Part shown: piece by piece, positions 10,704-19,362 of the stretch
Numbering within the stretch: the first letter of the stretch is position 1
How the letters are laid out: every line of letters starts with the position of its first letter
NCBI RefSeq assembly: GCF_022340925.1
Contig: NZ_JAJDNA010000039.1
Span: 32,327-96,326, forward strand
DNA length: 64,000 bases
Reading direction: 5' to 3'
DNA from: Thiocapsa sp.
GTDB lineage: Bacteria > Pseudomonadota > Gammaproteobacteria > Chromatiales > Chromatiaceae
The notes under the pieces: generated by a model
Told to the model about the DNA's origin: nothing
The model's database searches: none
What the model saw: only the letters and a program-made list of their open reading frames with translations
Translations under genes and position numbers: made by a program

Positions 10704-11343
10704 CGTGCAGGGGGCGCGGGTGAGCACGAGCGACACCCCCATCCTGGTCGCCGGGGTCGACGAGGCGGGTAGAGGACCCCTGGCCGGCCCGGTGAGCGCC
10801 GCCGCCGTGATCCTCGACCCCTTCCGGCCGATCGCCGGCCTTGCCGACTCCAAGACACTGACCCCGGCGCGACGCCAATCGCTGGAGCTGGAGATCCGCG
10901 ATTGCTCCCTGGCCTGGGCGGTCGCTTGGGCGAGCGCCGAGGAAATCGACCGGATCAACATCCTGCAGGCATCCCTGGTAGCGATGCAGCGTGCCGTCGC
11001 GGCGCTGGCCATCCGCCCGAACCGGGTCCTCGTCGACGGGAATCGTTGTCCGGATGTGGGTTGTGAGGCCCAGGCGGTGATCGGCGGCGATGGGTCGGTC
11101 CCTTCGATCGGCGCAGCTTCGATCCTTGCGAAGGTCGCCCGCGACCGCCTCATGTGTGAATTGGACCTCGCGTTTCCCGGTTACGGCTTTGCCGGTCACA
11201 AGGGCTATCCCACACGCGCCCACCTGGCGGCACTGCGCCGTTTGGGGCCCTGCCCCGAGCACAGACGCACCTATGCACCTGTCCGGGTGCTGATTCAGCC
11301 TCCGGAGGATGAACGGCGACCAGACGCGCGACCACGGAAATGA
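10684..11343 (+). CDS. rnhB: Ribonuclease HII
   Basis: Removes ribonucleotides and RNA-DNA hybrids. The 219-residue protein has the RNase HII signature [14 protein letters not shown] with its acidic pair, the third acidic residue in LVDGN, and the [10 protein letters not shown] segment. The GTG at 10684 is inside lpxB; an in-frame GTG at 10720 would remove 12 residues that carry no family motif. In many gammaproteobacteria dnaE follows; here the operon ends and an oppositely oriented efflux locus begins. Confidence 0.94.
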   Translation: MSRAGHDVQGARVSTSDTPILVAGVDEAGRGPLAGPVSAAAVILDPFRPIAGLADSKTLTPARRQSLELEIRDCSLAWAVAWASAEEIDRINILQASLVAMQRAVAALAIRPNRVLVDGNRCPDVGCEAQAVIGGDGSVPSIGAASILAKVARDRLMCELDLAFPGYGFAGHKGYPTRAHLAALRRLGPCPEHRRTYAPVRVLIQPPEDERRPDARPRK

Positions 11344-11356
11344 CCGGGCATGTGCG

Positions 11357-14300
11357 TCAGGATTCACCCATCTCGCGTTCCAACCTGCGTTTGACGTCGC
11401 CGGGCGAGCCGGTGCGGCGGGCGAGCAGATCGTAGGCGACCGGGACCACGAAGAGGGTGAAGAGGGTCGCGGCCAGGACGCCGGCGAGGATGACGGTGCC
11501 GATGACGGAGCGCGTCTCCGCGCCGGCACCGCTGGAGAGGAGGAGAGGGACCGATCCGGCGGCGGTGGTGATTCCGGTCATGACGATGGGGCGCAGACGG
11601 ACCTCGGCCGCTTCGACCAGCGCCTCACGGAAGGCCCTGCCCCGGTCGCGCAGCTGGTTTGCGAACTCGACGATGAGGATGCCGTTCTTGGCAGCAAGCC
11701 CGACCAGCATGATGAGTCCGATCTGGCTGTAGAGATTGAGCGTCAGTCCGGCGAGCCATAACGCAAGTAACGCGCCGGCCATCGCAAGCGGCACCGTCAG
11801 CATGATCACCAGGGGGTGAACCCAGCTCTCGAACTGCGCCGCGAGGACGAGAAAGACCACCAACAGGCCCAGCGCGAAGACGAACAGGATGTCCTGGCTG
11901 CTCGAGCGGAAGTCGCGGCTTTGCCCCTTGTAATCGATCTGGGCCTGCTCCGGCAGGTGCTCCGCGACCTTGGTTTCCAGGTAGCTCAGCGCATCACCGA
12001 GGGCAAGACCCGAATCGAGGTTGGCCTCAATGGTAATGGCTCGCAGCCGGTTAAACCGGTTGAGGCTCTGTGAATCGGCCGACTCGATCACGCTCACCAG
12101 ATTGGAGAGAGGGATCAGCTCGGCGCTGCGATCGGATCGGACATAGAGATTCTCGAGGCTTCCGGGGGTGCGCTGCTCGTCACGCTCGCCCTCGAGGATG
12201 ACGTCGTATTCCTCGCCCCCGTCCAGATAGGTCGTCACCTTGCGCGACCCCAGCATGGTCTCGAGCGTGCGTCCGACGTCGCCGATCGTGACGCCGAGAT
12301 CGGCCGCCCGATCGTAGTCGATCTGGATCCTGAGCTGGGGCTTGGTCTCCTTGTAGTCCCAGTCGATCCCCGTCAGGCCGGGGTTGTCCCGCTCGATCGC
12401 CTCAAGCAGGGTGTCCCGCCATTCGGCGAGCTCTTCGTAGGTTCCTCCGCCGATCACGAACTGAACCGGCTTCTGGATCCGCGCACCGAAACCCTGGCGC
12501 ATCACCGGGAAGGCGGTCACGCCGGGCAGGTCGGCCAGCTTGACCCGCACTTCGTCCATGATCACCCAACCGGAGCGGCGCTGCTCGAAGTCGTTGAGCA
12601 CCATCACCACCATGCCGGTGTTGAAGAGCGCGGTGTTGGAGAAGGTGCGTGGCGCCCGTACCAGCAGTCGGATCGCCTCGCCGGATTCGACGTAGGGCAT
12701 GAGCCGGCGCTCGATCTCGTCCATGTAGACACTCATGTACCGATAGGACGCCCCTTCGGGGCCGTTCACCAGCACGAAGAAGGCGCCGCGATCCTCTTTC
12801 GGTGCGTATTCCCTCGGGATCTGACCGAACAGCCAGACTGCCCCGGCGAGCGTCGCGATGAAGGCCAAGAGCACGATCCAAGGCTGGCGCAGCAGAAGCC
12901 TCAGGAGGGTGGCGTAACCGCGTCGGACCCGCTGAAAGGCCCGCTCGACCGCCTGGCTCAGCGAGGCATGCCGATGCACCCGCGGAAGGATCTGGGACGC
13001 GAGCATCGGCGACAATGACAAGGCAACGAAGGAGGAGAAGAACACCGCGGCCGCCATGGTGAGCGCGAACTCGGCGAAGAGCCGCCCGACGTCGCCTTGG
13101 AGGAAGGCGATCGGCACGAAAACCGAGACCAGAACGACGGTCGTCGCCACCACCGCGAATGCGACCTGGCGCGTCCCGCGATAAGCGGCCACGAGCCGCG
13201 TCTCACCAGATTCCTCCATCCGTCGATGGATGTTCTCCAACACCACGATGGCATCGTCGACCACCAGGCCGATCGCCAAGACCAACGCCAGCAAAGTGAG
13301 GATATTGAGAGAGAATCCGAGTGCGAGCAGAACCGTGAAGGTGGCGACCAGTGACACGGGCACGGTGACCGCCGGCACCAGCATGGCCCGCACGCTGCCG
13401 AGGAAGAGGAAGATCACCAGGATGACCAGCCCGATGGCGATGGTAAGCGTCTTGTAGACCTCCTTGACGGCGTCTTTGATGAAGACCGAGGAGTCGAAGC
13501 TCTGCTTGATCGCCATGCCCTCGGGCAGCGTTGGGTTGATCCGCGCCGCCTCGGCCTTCGCCGCATCGGCCACCGCGATGGTGTTGGCGGTCGACTGCTT
13601 GATCACGCCGATTCCGACCATGGGCACGCCGTTGCCGCGGAAGAAGGTCCGATCTTCCTCGGTGCCGCGCTCGACCCGCGCAACGTCTCCGAGACGTACC
13701 AGATAGTCGTCGCGCCCGCGCGCCAGGACCAGGCGGGCGAAATCGTCGGCCTCCTCGAAGGCCCGGCTCATGCGCACGCCGAATTGCCGATCGACCGACT
13801 CGATCCCACCCGCGGGGAGCTCGAGGTTCTCCGCCCGCAGGGCGGCTTCGACGTCCGTTACCGTCAGGCCGCGGGCGGCCAGCTCGTTGCGGTCGAGCCA
13901 GACCCGCATGGCGTACACCTGGCTACCGCCCACGCGGATGCGCGCGACCCCGTCCAGCACGGAGAAACGATCCACCAGGTAGCGCCGCGCGTAGTCGGTC
14001 AGCTCGGGCACGCTCATGCGGTCGCTGACGAGGTTCAGCCACATGATCACGTCTTCGTTGCTGTCAACCTTCTGGATGTCGGGCGGCTCGGCCTCGGCCG
14101 GGAGCTGATCCAGGACACCCGAGACGCGGTCGCGGATGTCGTTGGCCGCGCCGTCGATGTCGCGGTCGATACTGAACTCCACGGTGATTGCCGAGCGTCC
14201 GTCCTCGCTGACGGACTCGACGGTGCGGATACCCTCGACACCGGCGATCCGATCCTCGATGAGCTGGGTGATGCGCGTCTCGACGACGTTGGCCGCGGCT

Positions 14301-14458
14301 CCGGGATAGATGGTCTCGATCGAGACCACGGGCGGATCGATATCCGGGTACTCGCGCAGGGGCAGGCGGTCGAAGGCCACCAGCCCGAAGGCGACCAGCA
14401 AGAGCGACAGGACGGTGGCGAGGACCGGGCGGGTGACCGAGATGTCGGACAGGATCAT
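11357..14458 (-). CDS. RND efflux transporter permease (AcrB/HAE1 type)
   Basis: Inner-membrane proton-driven efflux pump of 1033 residues. It begins MILSDISVTRPVLATVLSLL, has the 12-helix, two-porter-domain layout, and carries the proton-relay Asp pair at about residues 401-402 in GLVVDDAIVVLENIH, typical of drug-exporting HAE1 members rather than heavy-metal CusA types. It overlaps the adaptor gene by four bases (ATGA) and lies downstream of it. No outer-membrane factor is nearby, so it probably uses a shared TolC-like channel. The substrate cannot be read from sequence. Confidence 0.93.
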   Translation of the reverse strand: MILSDISVTRPVLATVLSLLLVAFGLVAFDRLPLREYPDIDPPVVSIETIYPGAAANVVETRITQLIEDRIAGVEGIRTVESVSEDGRSAITVEFSIDRDIDGAANDIRDRVSGVLDQLPAEAEPPDIQKVDSNEDVIMWLNLVSDRMSVPELTDYARRYLVDRFSVLDGVARIRVGGSQVYAMRVWLDRNELAARGLTVTDVEAALRAENLELPAGGIESVDRQFGVRMSRAFEEADDFARLVLARGRDDYLVRLGDVARVERGTEEDRTFFRGNGVPMVGIGVIKQSTANTIAVADAAKAEAARINPTLPEGMAIKQSFDSSVFIKDAVKEVYKTLTIAIGLVILVIFLFLGSVRAMLVPAVTVPVSLVATFTVLLALGFSLNILTLLALVLAIGLVVDDAIVVLENIHRRMEESGETRLVAAYRGTRQVAFAVVATTVVLVSVFVPIAFLQGDVGRLFAEFALTMAAAVFFSSFVALSLSPMLASQILPRVHRHASLSQAVERAFQRVRRGYATLLRLLLRQPWIVLLAFIATLAGAVWLFGQIPREYAPKEDRGAFFVLVNGPEGASYRYMSVYMDEIERRLMPYVESGEAIRLLVRAPRTFSNTALFNTGMVVMVLNDFEQRRSGWVIMDEVRVKLADLPGVTAFPVMRQGFGARIQKPVQFVIGGGTYEELAEWRDTLLEAIERDNPGLTGIDWDYKETKPQLRIQIDYDRAADLGVTIGDVGRTLETMLGSRKVTTYLDGGEEYDVILEGERDEQRTPGSLENLYVRSDRSAELIPLSNLVSVIESADSQSLNRFNRLRAITIEANLDSGLALGDALSYLETKVAEHLPEQAQIDYKGQSRDFRSSSQDILFVFALGLLVVFLVLAAQFESWVHPLVIMLTVPLAMAGALLALWLAGLTLNLYSQIGLIMLVGLAAKNGILIVEFANQLRDRGRAFREALVEAAEVRLRPIVMTGITTAAGSVPLLLSSGAGAETRSVIGTVILAGVLAATLFTLFVVPVAYDLLARRTGSPGDVKRRLEREMGES

Positions 14459-15516
14459 GGGATCTGCCCCGTCCCGGGCCGCAGATAGGGCTGATCCTTG
14501 TCGGTCGAGAGGATCTCGACTGGCTGACCGGGCCGGATCTTGCCATGGCCGTGCACGATGACGCGGTCGCCCTGCGCGAGCCCATCCCGCACCTCGACCA
14601 GGCCCGGTTTACGCGTCCCAATGCGGATCGGGCGCCGTTCCGCGGTAAGACCCCCCTCGGCATCGACGACGGCGAGCACGAAGTGTGCCTCACCCTGATG
14701 AAGGACGGCCGCCTCGGGAATGACGAGGCCATCGCGCGGGTCGACCAAGAGCTCGACCTGCATCAGCAGGCCGGGCTTCAGGGAGCGTTCGGGGTTCGGG
14801 ATGAGTGCACGCACCTGGATCGATCGCGCCACCGGATCGATGCGACTGTCGATGCCGCGCACGACGCCCTCGAAGAGCCGGTCGCCGAAGGCGCGCGTGC
14901 GCGCCTCGATCCGGAGACCGGGTGCAAGCGCGGTCAGATAGACGCTCGGGACCGTGAAATCGAGCTTCATGAGGCTGTCGTCATCAAGTGTCGTGATCAC
15001 GTCCCCGGGTTCCACCAAGGCACCACGGCTGACATTTCGCAGACCCAGCACGCCGTCGAAAGGGGCCCTGATGAGCCGGTCGGAGAGCCGCGATTCGATC
15101 GCGACCAGAATGGCCCGGGCGGTGTCGAGGTCGCGCTTGCGCTCGTCGAGGAGGGATTCGGAGGCCGATCGTTGGGCTACGAGTGCCTTGACGCGCTGAT
15201 ATTGACGCTCTGCCTCACCGACCCGGACCTGCGCCTCGTCGAGCTGGGCATGTTGCTCGACACTGGTCAGCTCAACCAGGACGTCTCCCTCGCGCACCCG
15301 CTGCCCGTCGACGAAGTGAATGGCCGAGATGGTTTCGGTGACGTTGGAAGAAATGGTGACCGATTCGTTGGCCTTCAGCGTCCCCAAGGCCTCCACGCGC
15401 TCGGCGAGCGGGATCGGCCTGGCTTCCGCTACAGTGACGGCAACCGCAACGGCGGAGGACGGGACCGTCAGGGCCGCGGCAGCGATCACGGCGAAAACCA
15501 GCGTCAAGAGGTGCAT
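14455..15516 (-). CDS. RND efflux periplasmic adaptor subunit (MFP)
   Basis: Membrane-fusion protein linking the RND pump to an outer-membrane channel. The chosen ATG gives 353 residues starting MHLLTLVFAVIAAAALTV, a signal peptide. A lipoyl/barrel-sandwich half follows (VEALGTLKANESVTIS, then later GDVLVELTS), then a helical hairpin (roughly 100-155) and the second lipoyl half (APFDGVLGLRNVSRG). The open frame extends 51 codons upstream through Arg-rich sequence without family character, so the internal ATG is preferred. I see no strong ribosome-binding site. Confidence 0.88.
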   Translation of the reverse strand: MHLLTLVFAVIAAAALTVPSSAVAVAVTVAEARPIPLAERVEALGTLKANESVTISSNVTETISAIHFVDGQRVREGDVLVELTSVEQHAQLDEAQVRVGEAERQYQRVKALVAQRSASESLLDERKRDLDTARAILVAIESRLSDRLIRAPFDGVLGLRNVSRGALVEPGDVITTLDDDSLMKLDFTVPSVYLTALAPGLRIEARTRAFGDRLFEGVVRGIDSRIDPVARSIQVRALIPNPERSLKPGLLMQVELLVDPRDGLVIPEAAVLHQGEAHFVLAVVDAEGGLTAERRPIRIGTRKPGLVEVRDGLAQGDRVIVHGHGKIRPGQPVEILSTDKDQPYLRPGTGQIP

Positions 15517-15665
15517 CGGGGGTGAGCGGGATATCAAAAGGGGCTGGTTTGAGCAGCGATGCTCGCAGCGCACGGTCGCACACCGGATCCGCGCAGCCGT
15601 GGGTCGGCGACGGCGGCTTGCGGCCGCCGGCGATCGCACCCGCTGCCGCGCGAACCCGCTCCGGC

Positions 15666-16097
15666 TCAATGCCCGGCGCGGGAAGCGGACTCCGCCTGGC
15701 CCTTCATCTTGTTGACGATCGCATAGACACCGACGTGCCGATTCGGGCTCAGATGCTCCTGGAGTCGCAGTGCTTCGAAGAGCGTCTCGACATCCAGTGC
15801 GGCGATCTCGTCAGGGCGCTTGCGGGAGAAAAGTCCGACCAGGAGGGCCACGACGCCTTTGATGATGGCCGTATCGCAGTCGCCGCGAAACACGAGATGG
15901 CCCGGCTGGTCCGGGGCCGGGTGGGCCGAGACGTGCACCAGGCTCATACACTCCGTGACGCGGTTGGCGTCGGTCTTGTCCTCGGGGGGCATCGGAGTCA
16001 GCCGCTCGCCGATCTCTACCAGATATTGATAGCGTTGATCCCAGTCACCGAGTAACTCGAAGTTCTCGATGATCTCGGTCATCTCCGCGTTGAGCAT
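15666..16097 (-). CDS. sufE: SufE family cysteine-desulfurase activator
   Basis: Accepts persulfide sulfur from a SufS/CsdA-type cysteine desulfurase for Fe-S cluster assembly. The 143-residue protein has the SufE fold pattern, with the reactive Cys50 in NRVTECMSLVHV and a C-terminal helical region (DVETLFEALRLQEHLSPNR). No cysteine desulfurase gene is in the window. It lies 17 nt downstream of an IscA-type gene on the same strand, suggesting a small Fe-S operon. CsdE is an alternative name for the same fold. Confidence 0.88.
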   Translation of the reverse strand: MLNAEMTEIIENFELLGDWDQRYQYLVEIGERLTPMPPEDKTDANRVTECMSLVHVSAHPAPDQPGHLVFRGDCDTAIIKGVVALLVGLFSRKRPDEIAALDVETLFEALRLQEHLSPNRHVGVYAIVNKMKGQAESASRAGH

Positions 16098-16114
16098 CGG
16101 TTCGGGTCCTGGCG

Positions 16115-16441
16115 TCAGACGCTGAAGGACTCGCCGCAGCCACAGGTGTCTTTGACCCTCGGGTTGCGAAACTCGAATCCCTGATTCAGTAAGCTGGATC
16201 GCACGAAGTCGATCTCCATGCCGTCGATCCGACTGAGGCTGTCCTCATCGACGACGACCTTGACGCCGTGACTCTCGAAGATCCGGTCTGTCGGCTCGAC
16301 CTGATCCGCGTAGTCGACATTGTAGGCGTAACCGGTGCATCCGCTCTTGCGGGTCCCGACACGCAGGCCAATGCCGTGCCCGCGCTTGTCCAACATGGCC
16401 GCAACATGGTTTGCGGCTGCTTCCGTCAAGCTCACTGCCAT
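16115..16441 (-). CDS. Iron-sulfur assembly scaffold, IscA/SufA/HesB family
   Basis: A-type carrier that binds iron or an Fe-S cluster and passes it to target proteins. The 108-residue protein has the three conserved cysteines: Cys35 in RKSGCTGYAY, and Cys100 and Cys102 in DTCGCGESF near the C-terminus. The spacing fits IscA/SufA better than NfuA. No other isc genes flank it; its partner here is sufE. I cannot decide between iscA and sufA from sequence alone. Confidence 0.9.
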   Translation of the reverse strand: MAVSLTEAAANHVAAMLDKRGHGIGLRVGTRKSGCTGYAYNVDYADQVEPTDRIFESHGVKVVVDEDSLSRIDGMEIDFVRSSLLNQGFEFRNPRVKDTCGCGESFSV

Positions 16442-16605
16442 GGCGTCGTTTTCCTCGTATCGCTGAAGGGTCTCACGTCTGACGATGTCGACATGTGCAC
16501 GCGCGGGATGTTTTCAACCCCGACCCGACTCACGGCCGCTGTGCTCGTTCGTTCGGTTGTACCCTGAGAGCGGCTGCGTGGCGCATGCGCTTTCGCAATT
16601 GACGA

Positions 16606-16632
16606 GGGGCGGCCGACATCGACCGCCGCCCC
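16606..16632 (-). terminator. GC-rich hairpin between the Lon-N gene and the IscA gene
   Basis: GGGGCGGC (16606-16613) and GCCGCCCC (16625-16632) form a perfect 8-bp stem with an 11-nt loop, 24 nt after the stop of the Lon-N-domain gene as read on the minus strand. It lacks a strong U-tract, so it may be a weak terminator or a structure that separates the two genes. Confidence 0.35.
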
Positions 16633-16655
16633 AGCCAGCGCCTGGTGGCGCCAGA

Positions 16656-17318
16656 TCAATGCCGGTGCTCCGCAGTTTCCATGCTTGCCGCCGCGGCCAT
16701 GTCCAACAGACCTCTCATGAGCGCGGCCCGGTCAACCGTCGGGAGCGTCTCGATCAGCGCCTGTTTGTCTTCCGGACTGAGCGGTAGGTGTGCGCAAAGC
16801 AGGTTCGTGAGGTCCGTGTCTGCCATCTGCTCGACATCATCCCAGGGCACCTCGACGCCCCGCAAGGCACAGTACGCCTTCAAAGAGGTCAGAAAGCCCT
16901 TGCGATCGGCGATCACTGAATCACTCTCTCGATAGTCTGCCGCGAATGGCTCCCAATCGACGCTGACCCGTCGATAGCCGCGCCTCTGCGAGATCTCCTT
17001 GACCACCTGGAAGCGGCACACCCCGGTGAGGACCAGCACGATCCTGCCGTCGCTCGTCTCGCTGTAGGAGGTCACCCGCCCTGCGCATCCGACGCGATGA
17101 ATCTCAGGTACGTCTTCGGTCATCGTCTCACTGGTCGGCTGGATCATCCCGATCAGATGGTCCGATGCCAAGGCATCGAAGACCATGCTCAGGTAGCGCG
17201 GCTCGAAGACATTGAGCGGCAGTTGAACGCCCGGCATCACCACAGCCCCGGCCAACGGGAAGATCGGGATCTCGGCTGGCAGCTCAGCGAATTTCGGAAA
17301 GAAGGGGTTGCGGGTCAT
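16656..17318 (-). CDS. LON peptidase substrate-binding (N-terminal) domain protein
   Basis: Stand-alone Lon-N/PUA-like domain protein of 220 residues, without the ATPase or Ser-Lys protease parts of Lon. The N-terminal half carries the family pattern IPIFPLAGAVVMPGVQLPLNVFEPRY and GRIVLVLTGVCRF; the C-terminal half is helical (LPLSPEDKQALIETLP). Such proteins are widespread in gammaproteobacteria with no settled function. It sits upstream of the IscA/SufE pair, separated by about 200 nt that include a hairpin. Confidence 0.88.
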   Translation of the reverse strand: MTRNPFFPKFAELPAEIPIFPLAGAVVMPGVQLPLNVFEPRYLSMVFDALASDHLIGMIQPTSETMTEDVPEIHRVGCAGRVTSYSETSDGRIVLVLTGVCRFQVVKEISQRRGYRRVSVDWEPFAADYRESDSVIADRKGFLTSLKAYCALRGVEVPWDDVEQMADTDLTNLLCAHLPLSPEDKQALIETLPTVDRAALMRGLLDMAAAASMETAEHRH

Positions 17319-18054
17319 CGGATGCTCCAGTTCCCGGATCGCGGCGAGAGTCCGGCGATGCTGTTGATCGGTTTTGATCCCATGCCACCTAAATGGGGCG
17401 TCCGCTGAGGTTCCCTAGACGGGCGCTTCGCCAGCCCGCAAGATCGCGCCCGCCGGGGCCTCCTGGCCGATCGGCGCGTCGCGACCAGGCGTTGGCCGCG
17501 GACGACGGCGGTGATCCCCGATTATGCCCTAGATCTCTGCGGGCAAGCGGAGGATCTTTGCTTCGAGGCCCTGGAAAAGGCGGCCCTGGGTGCGAGTCTG
17601 CCCCGCAGCGGCCTCGATCCGGACAAGGGACTTGCGCTCCTGGAAGAAGCCGCCGCTGAGGCCAAGAATCCGGGGGAGTTGCTGGTCTTGTCGGGTCATG
17701 CCCGGAAAGCATCGGGCGACGACGCGCTCGCCGCGGTCCCTAACAGAGCTCGGGGAGCTCGAGGCCAGCGTGCAGGGGGAGGCGCCGGATTTTTCACCAC
17801 CGGCAGGGGCCCGAGTCTCAGCCGAAACATTCCCCGTAGGCTGGAAATCCGCCGGGCTGGACACACCATCCCAGGCGAGGCAGCAAACGGCCGGGGCCGG
17901 CCCCCCCAAGCCTGCACGGACGAGGTGCGCCCTTCGGCGCGTCCCCGCTCACTGGCCGGCGTCGCTCAGGCCCGTGCGTCCCCAGGATGGCCTGCTCGAT
18001 CCGTCCCCTGTGACTCGTGGCTATGGCCCATCAATTATCGAGAGCGAGACCCAG
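17319..18054. other. Gap with a possible decayed coding stretch (about 17511-17738)
   Basis: No recognisable gene spans this 736-nt gap. From 17511 to about 17738 the + strand frame reads VIPDYALDLCGQAEDLCFEA and continues through KGLALLEEAAAEAKNPGELL. Its third codon positions are strongly G/C, as in real genes here. The frame then degenerates, and a protein-like stretch (LTELGELEASVQGEAPDFS) appears one frame over, as expected after a frameshift. I do not recognise the family. It could be a remnant, a frameshifted gene or chance. Confidence 0.3.
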
Positions 18055-19362
18055 ATGCACTTTTCCTCATCGAGCGCTGGTGCGGCGGATGCCGTGCGAG
18101 CGGACCTGTCCGGGGACTTCCGGCGTATCCGCGCCTTCACCGAGCACCTCTGCGAGCCCCTCGTCACCGAGGACTTCGGCCTGCAGACCCGCGTCGAGAC
18201 CAGTCCCCCGAAATGGCACTTGGCGCACGTGTCCTGGTTCTACGAAACCTTCCTGTTGCGCCCGTATCTGCCCGGCTATCAGGTCTTTCACCCGCGCTTC
18301 GAGTATCTCTTCAACAGTTACTACGAGCAGACCGGAACCGGGTTCTGGCCGCGTCCTGAGCGGGGTCTGCTGTCGAGACCGACGGTTTCCGACGTCTACG
18401 CCTACCGCCATCACGTCGATGAGTCGATGGTCCGGCTGATCGAGCACTGCCGATCGGCCGACTGGCCGGTGGTTGAGCAGCGGATTCGGATCGGGTTGAA
18501 TCACGAGCAGCAGCATCAGGAGCTGCTCGTCACCGACATCAAGCAGAATTTTGCACACAATCCGCTGCGCCCCGCCTATCGGGCAGAGCTGCTCACGGCT
18601 CCGCTCGGCGAACCAGAGCCGCTGCGCTGGGTGACCTTCGAGGGCGGACTGGTCGAGATCGGAGCACACCCGGTCGGGTTTGCCTATGACAACGAGTGGC
18701 CCCGCCACTCGACCTTTCTCTCGCCCTATGCCCTGGGGAATCGACCTGTCACGAACGGCGAGTTGCTCCAGTTCATCGCCGATGGGGGCTATCAGACGCC
18801 GGCCCTGTGGCTTGCCGACGGCTGGGCGGCGGTCCGCGAGGGCGGCTGGCGGGCGCCCCTGTACTGGGAATCGCGGGATGGTGCGTGGCAGGTGATGACC
18901 CTGGGCGGGATGCGTCCGGTCAACCCGGCTGAGCCCGTCTGTCACGTCAGCTACTACGAGGCCGATGCCTTTGCCACCTGGGCCGGGAAGCGGCTGCCGA
19001 CCGAGGCTGAATGGGAGCATGCGGCCGCAGGCAGGCCCATCAGCGGGAACCTCGTCGAGGACGGTTACCTCCATCCGCAACCGGCACGCCGCGACCAGGC
19101 AACCAATCGGGACGGACTCGTCCAGCTCTTCGGGGACGTCTGGGAATGGACGGCTTCGGCCTACCTGCCCTACCCGGGTTACCAGTCTCCGTCCGGCGCG
19201 CTCGGTGAGTACAACGGCAAGTTCATGTGTGGTCAGATGGTGTTGCGGGGCGGTTCCTGCGCAAGCTCGCGAGACCATCTCCGAGCCAGTTATCGCAACT
19301 TCTTTTACCCCCAAGAGCGCTGGCAGTTCAAGGGATTCAGACTCGCGGAGACGCTACGATGA
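18055..19362 (+). CDS. egtB: Ergothioneine biosynthesis sulfoxide synthase EgtB
   Basis: Non-heme iron enzyme that joins a sulfur donor (gamma-glutamylcysteine or cysteine) to hercynine. The 435-residue protein has an N-terminal DinB-like domain with the iron ligands: His58 in WHLAHVSWFYE, and His150 and His154 in NHEQQHQELLVTD. A formylglycine-generating-enzyme-like domain follows (GDVWEWTAS, VLRGGSCASS, then FKGFRLAETLR). The ATG at 18055 starts just before the first conserved helix. It overlaps egtD by ATGA. No egtA, egtC or egtE is nearby, so cysteine may be the donor (inference). Confidence 0.93.
   Translation: MHFSSSSAGAADAVRADLSGDFRRIRAFTEHLCEPLVTEDFGLQTRVETSPPKWHLAHVSWFYETFLLRPYLPGYQVFHPRFEYLFNSYYEQTGTGFWPRPERGLLSRPTVSDVYAYRHHVDESMVRLIEHCRSADWPVVEQRIRIGLNHEQQHQELLVTDIKQNFAHNPLRPAYRAELLTAPLGEPEPLRWVTFEGGLVEIGAHPVGFAYDNEWPRHSTFLSPYALGNRPVTNGELLQFIADGGYQTPALWLADGWAAVREGGWRAPLYWESRDGAWQVMTLGGMRPVNPAEPVCHVSYYEADAFATWAGKRLPTEAEWEHAAAGRPISGNLVEDGYLHPQPARRDQATNRDGLVQLFGDVWEWTASAYLPYPGYQSPSGALGEYNGKFMCGQMVLRGGSCASSRDHLRASYRNFFYPQERWQFKGFRLAETLR

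Noticed and set aside
9603..11153. A 516-codon minus-strand frame across lpxB and rnhB
   Set aside because: It runs antisense to two certain genes and encodes Arg/Gly/Thr-rich low-complexity sequence without family features.
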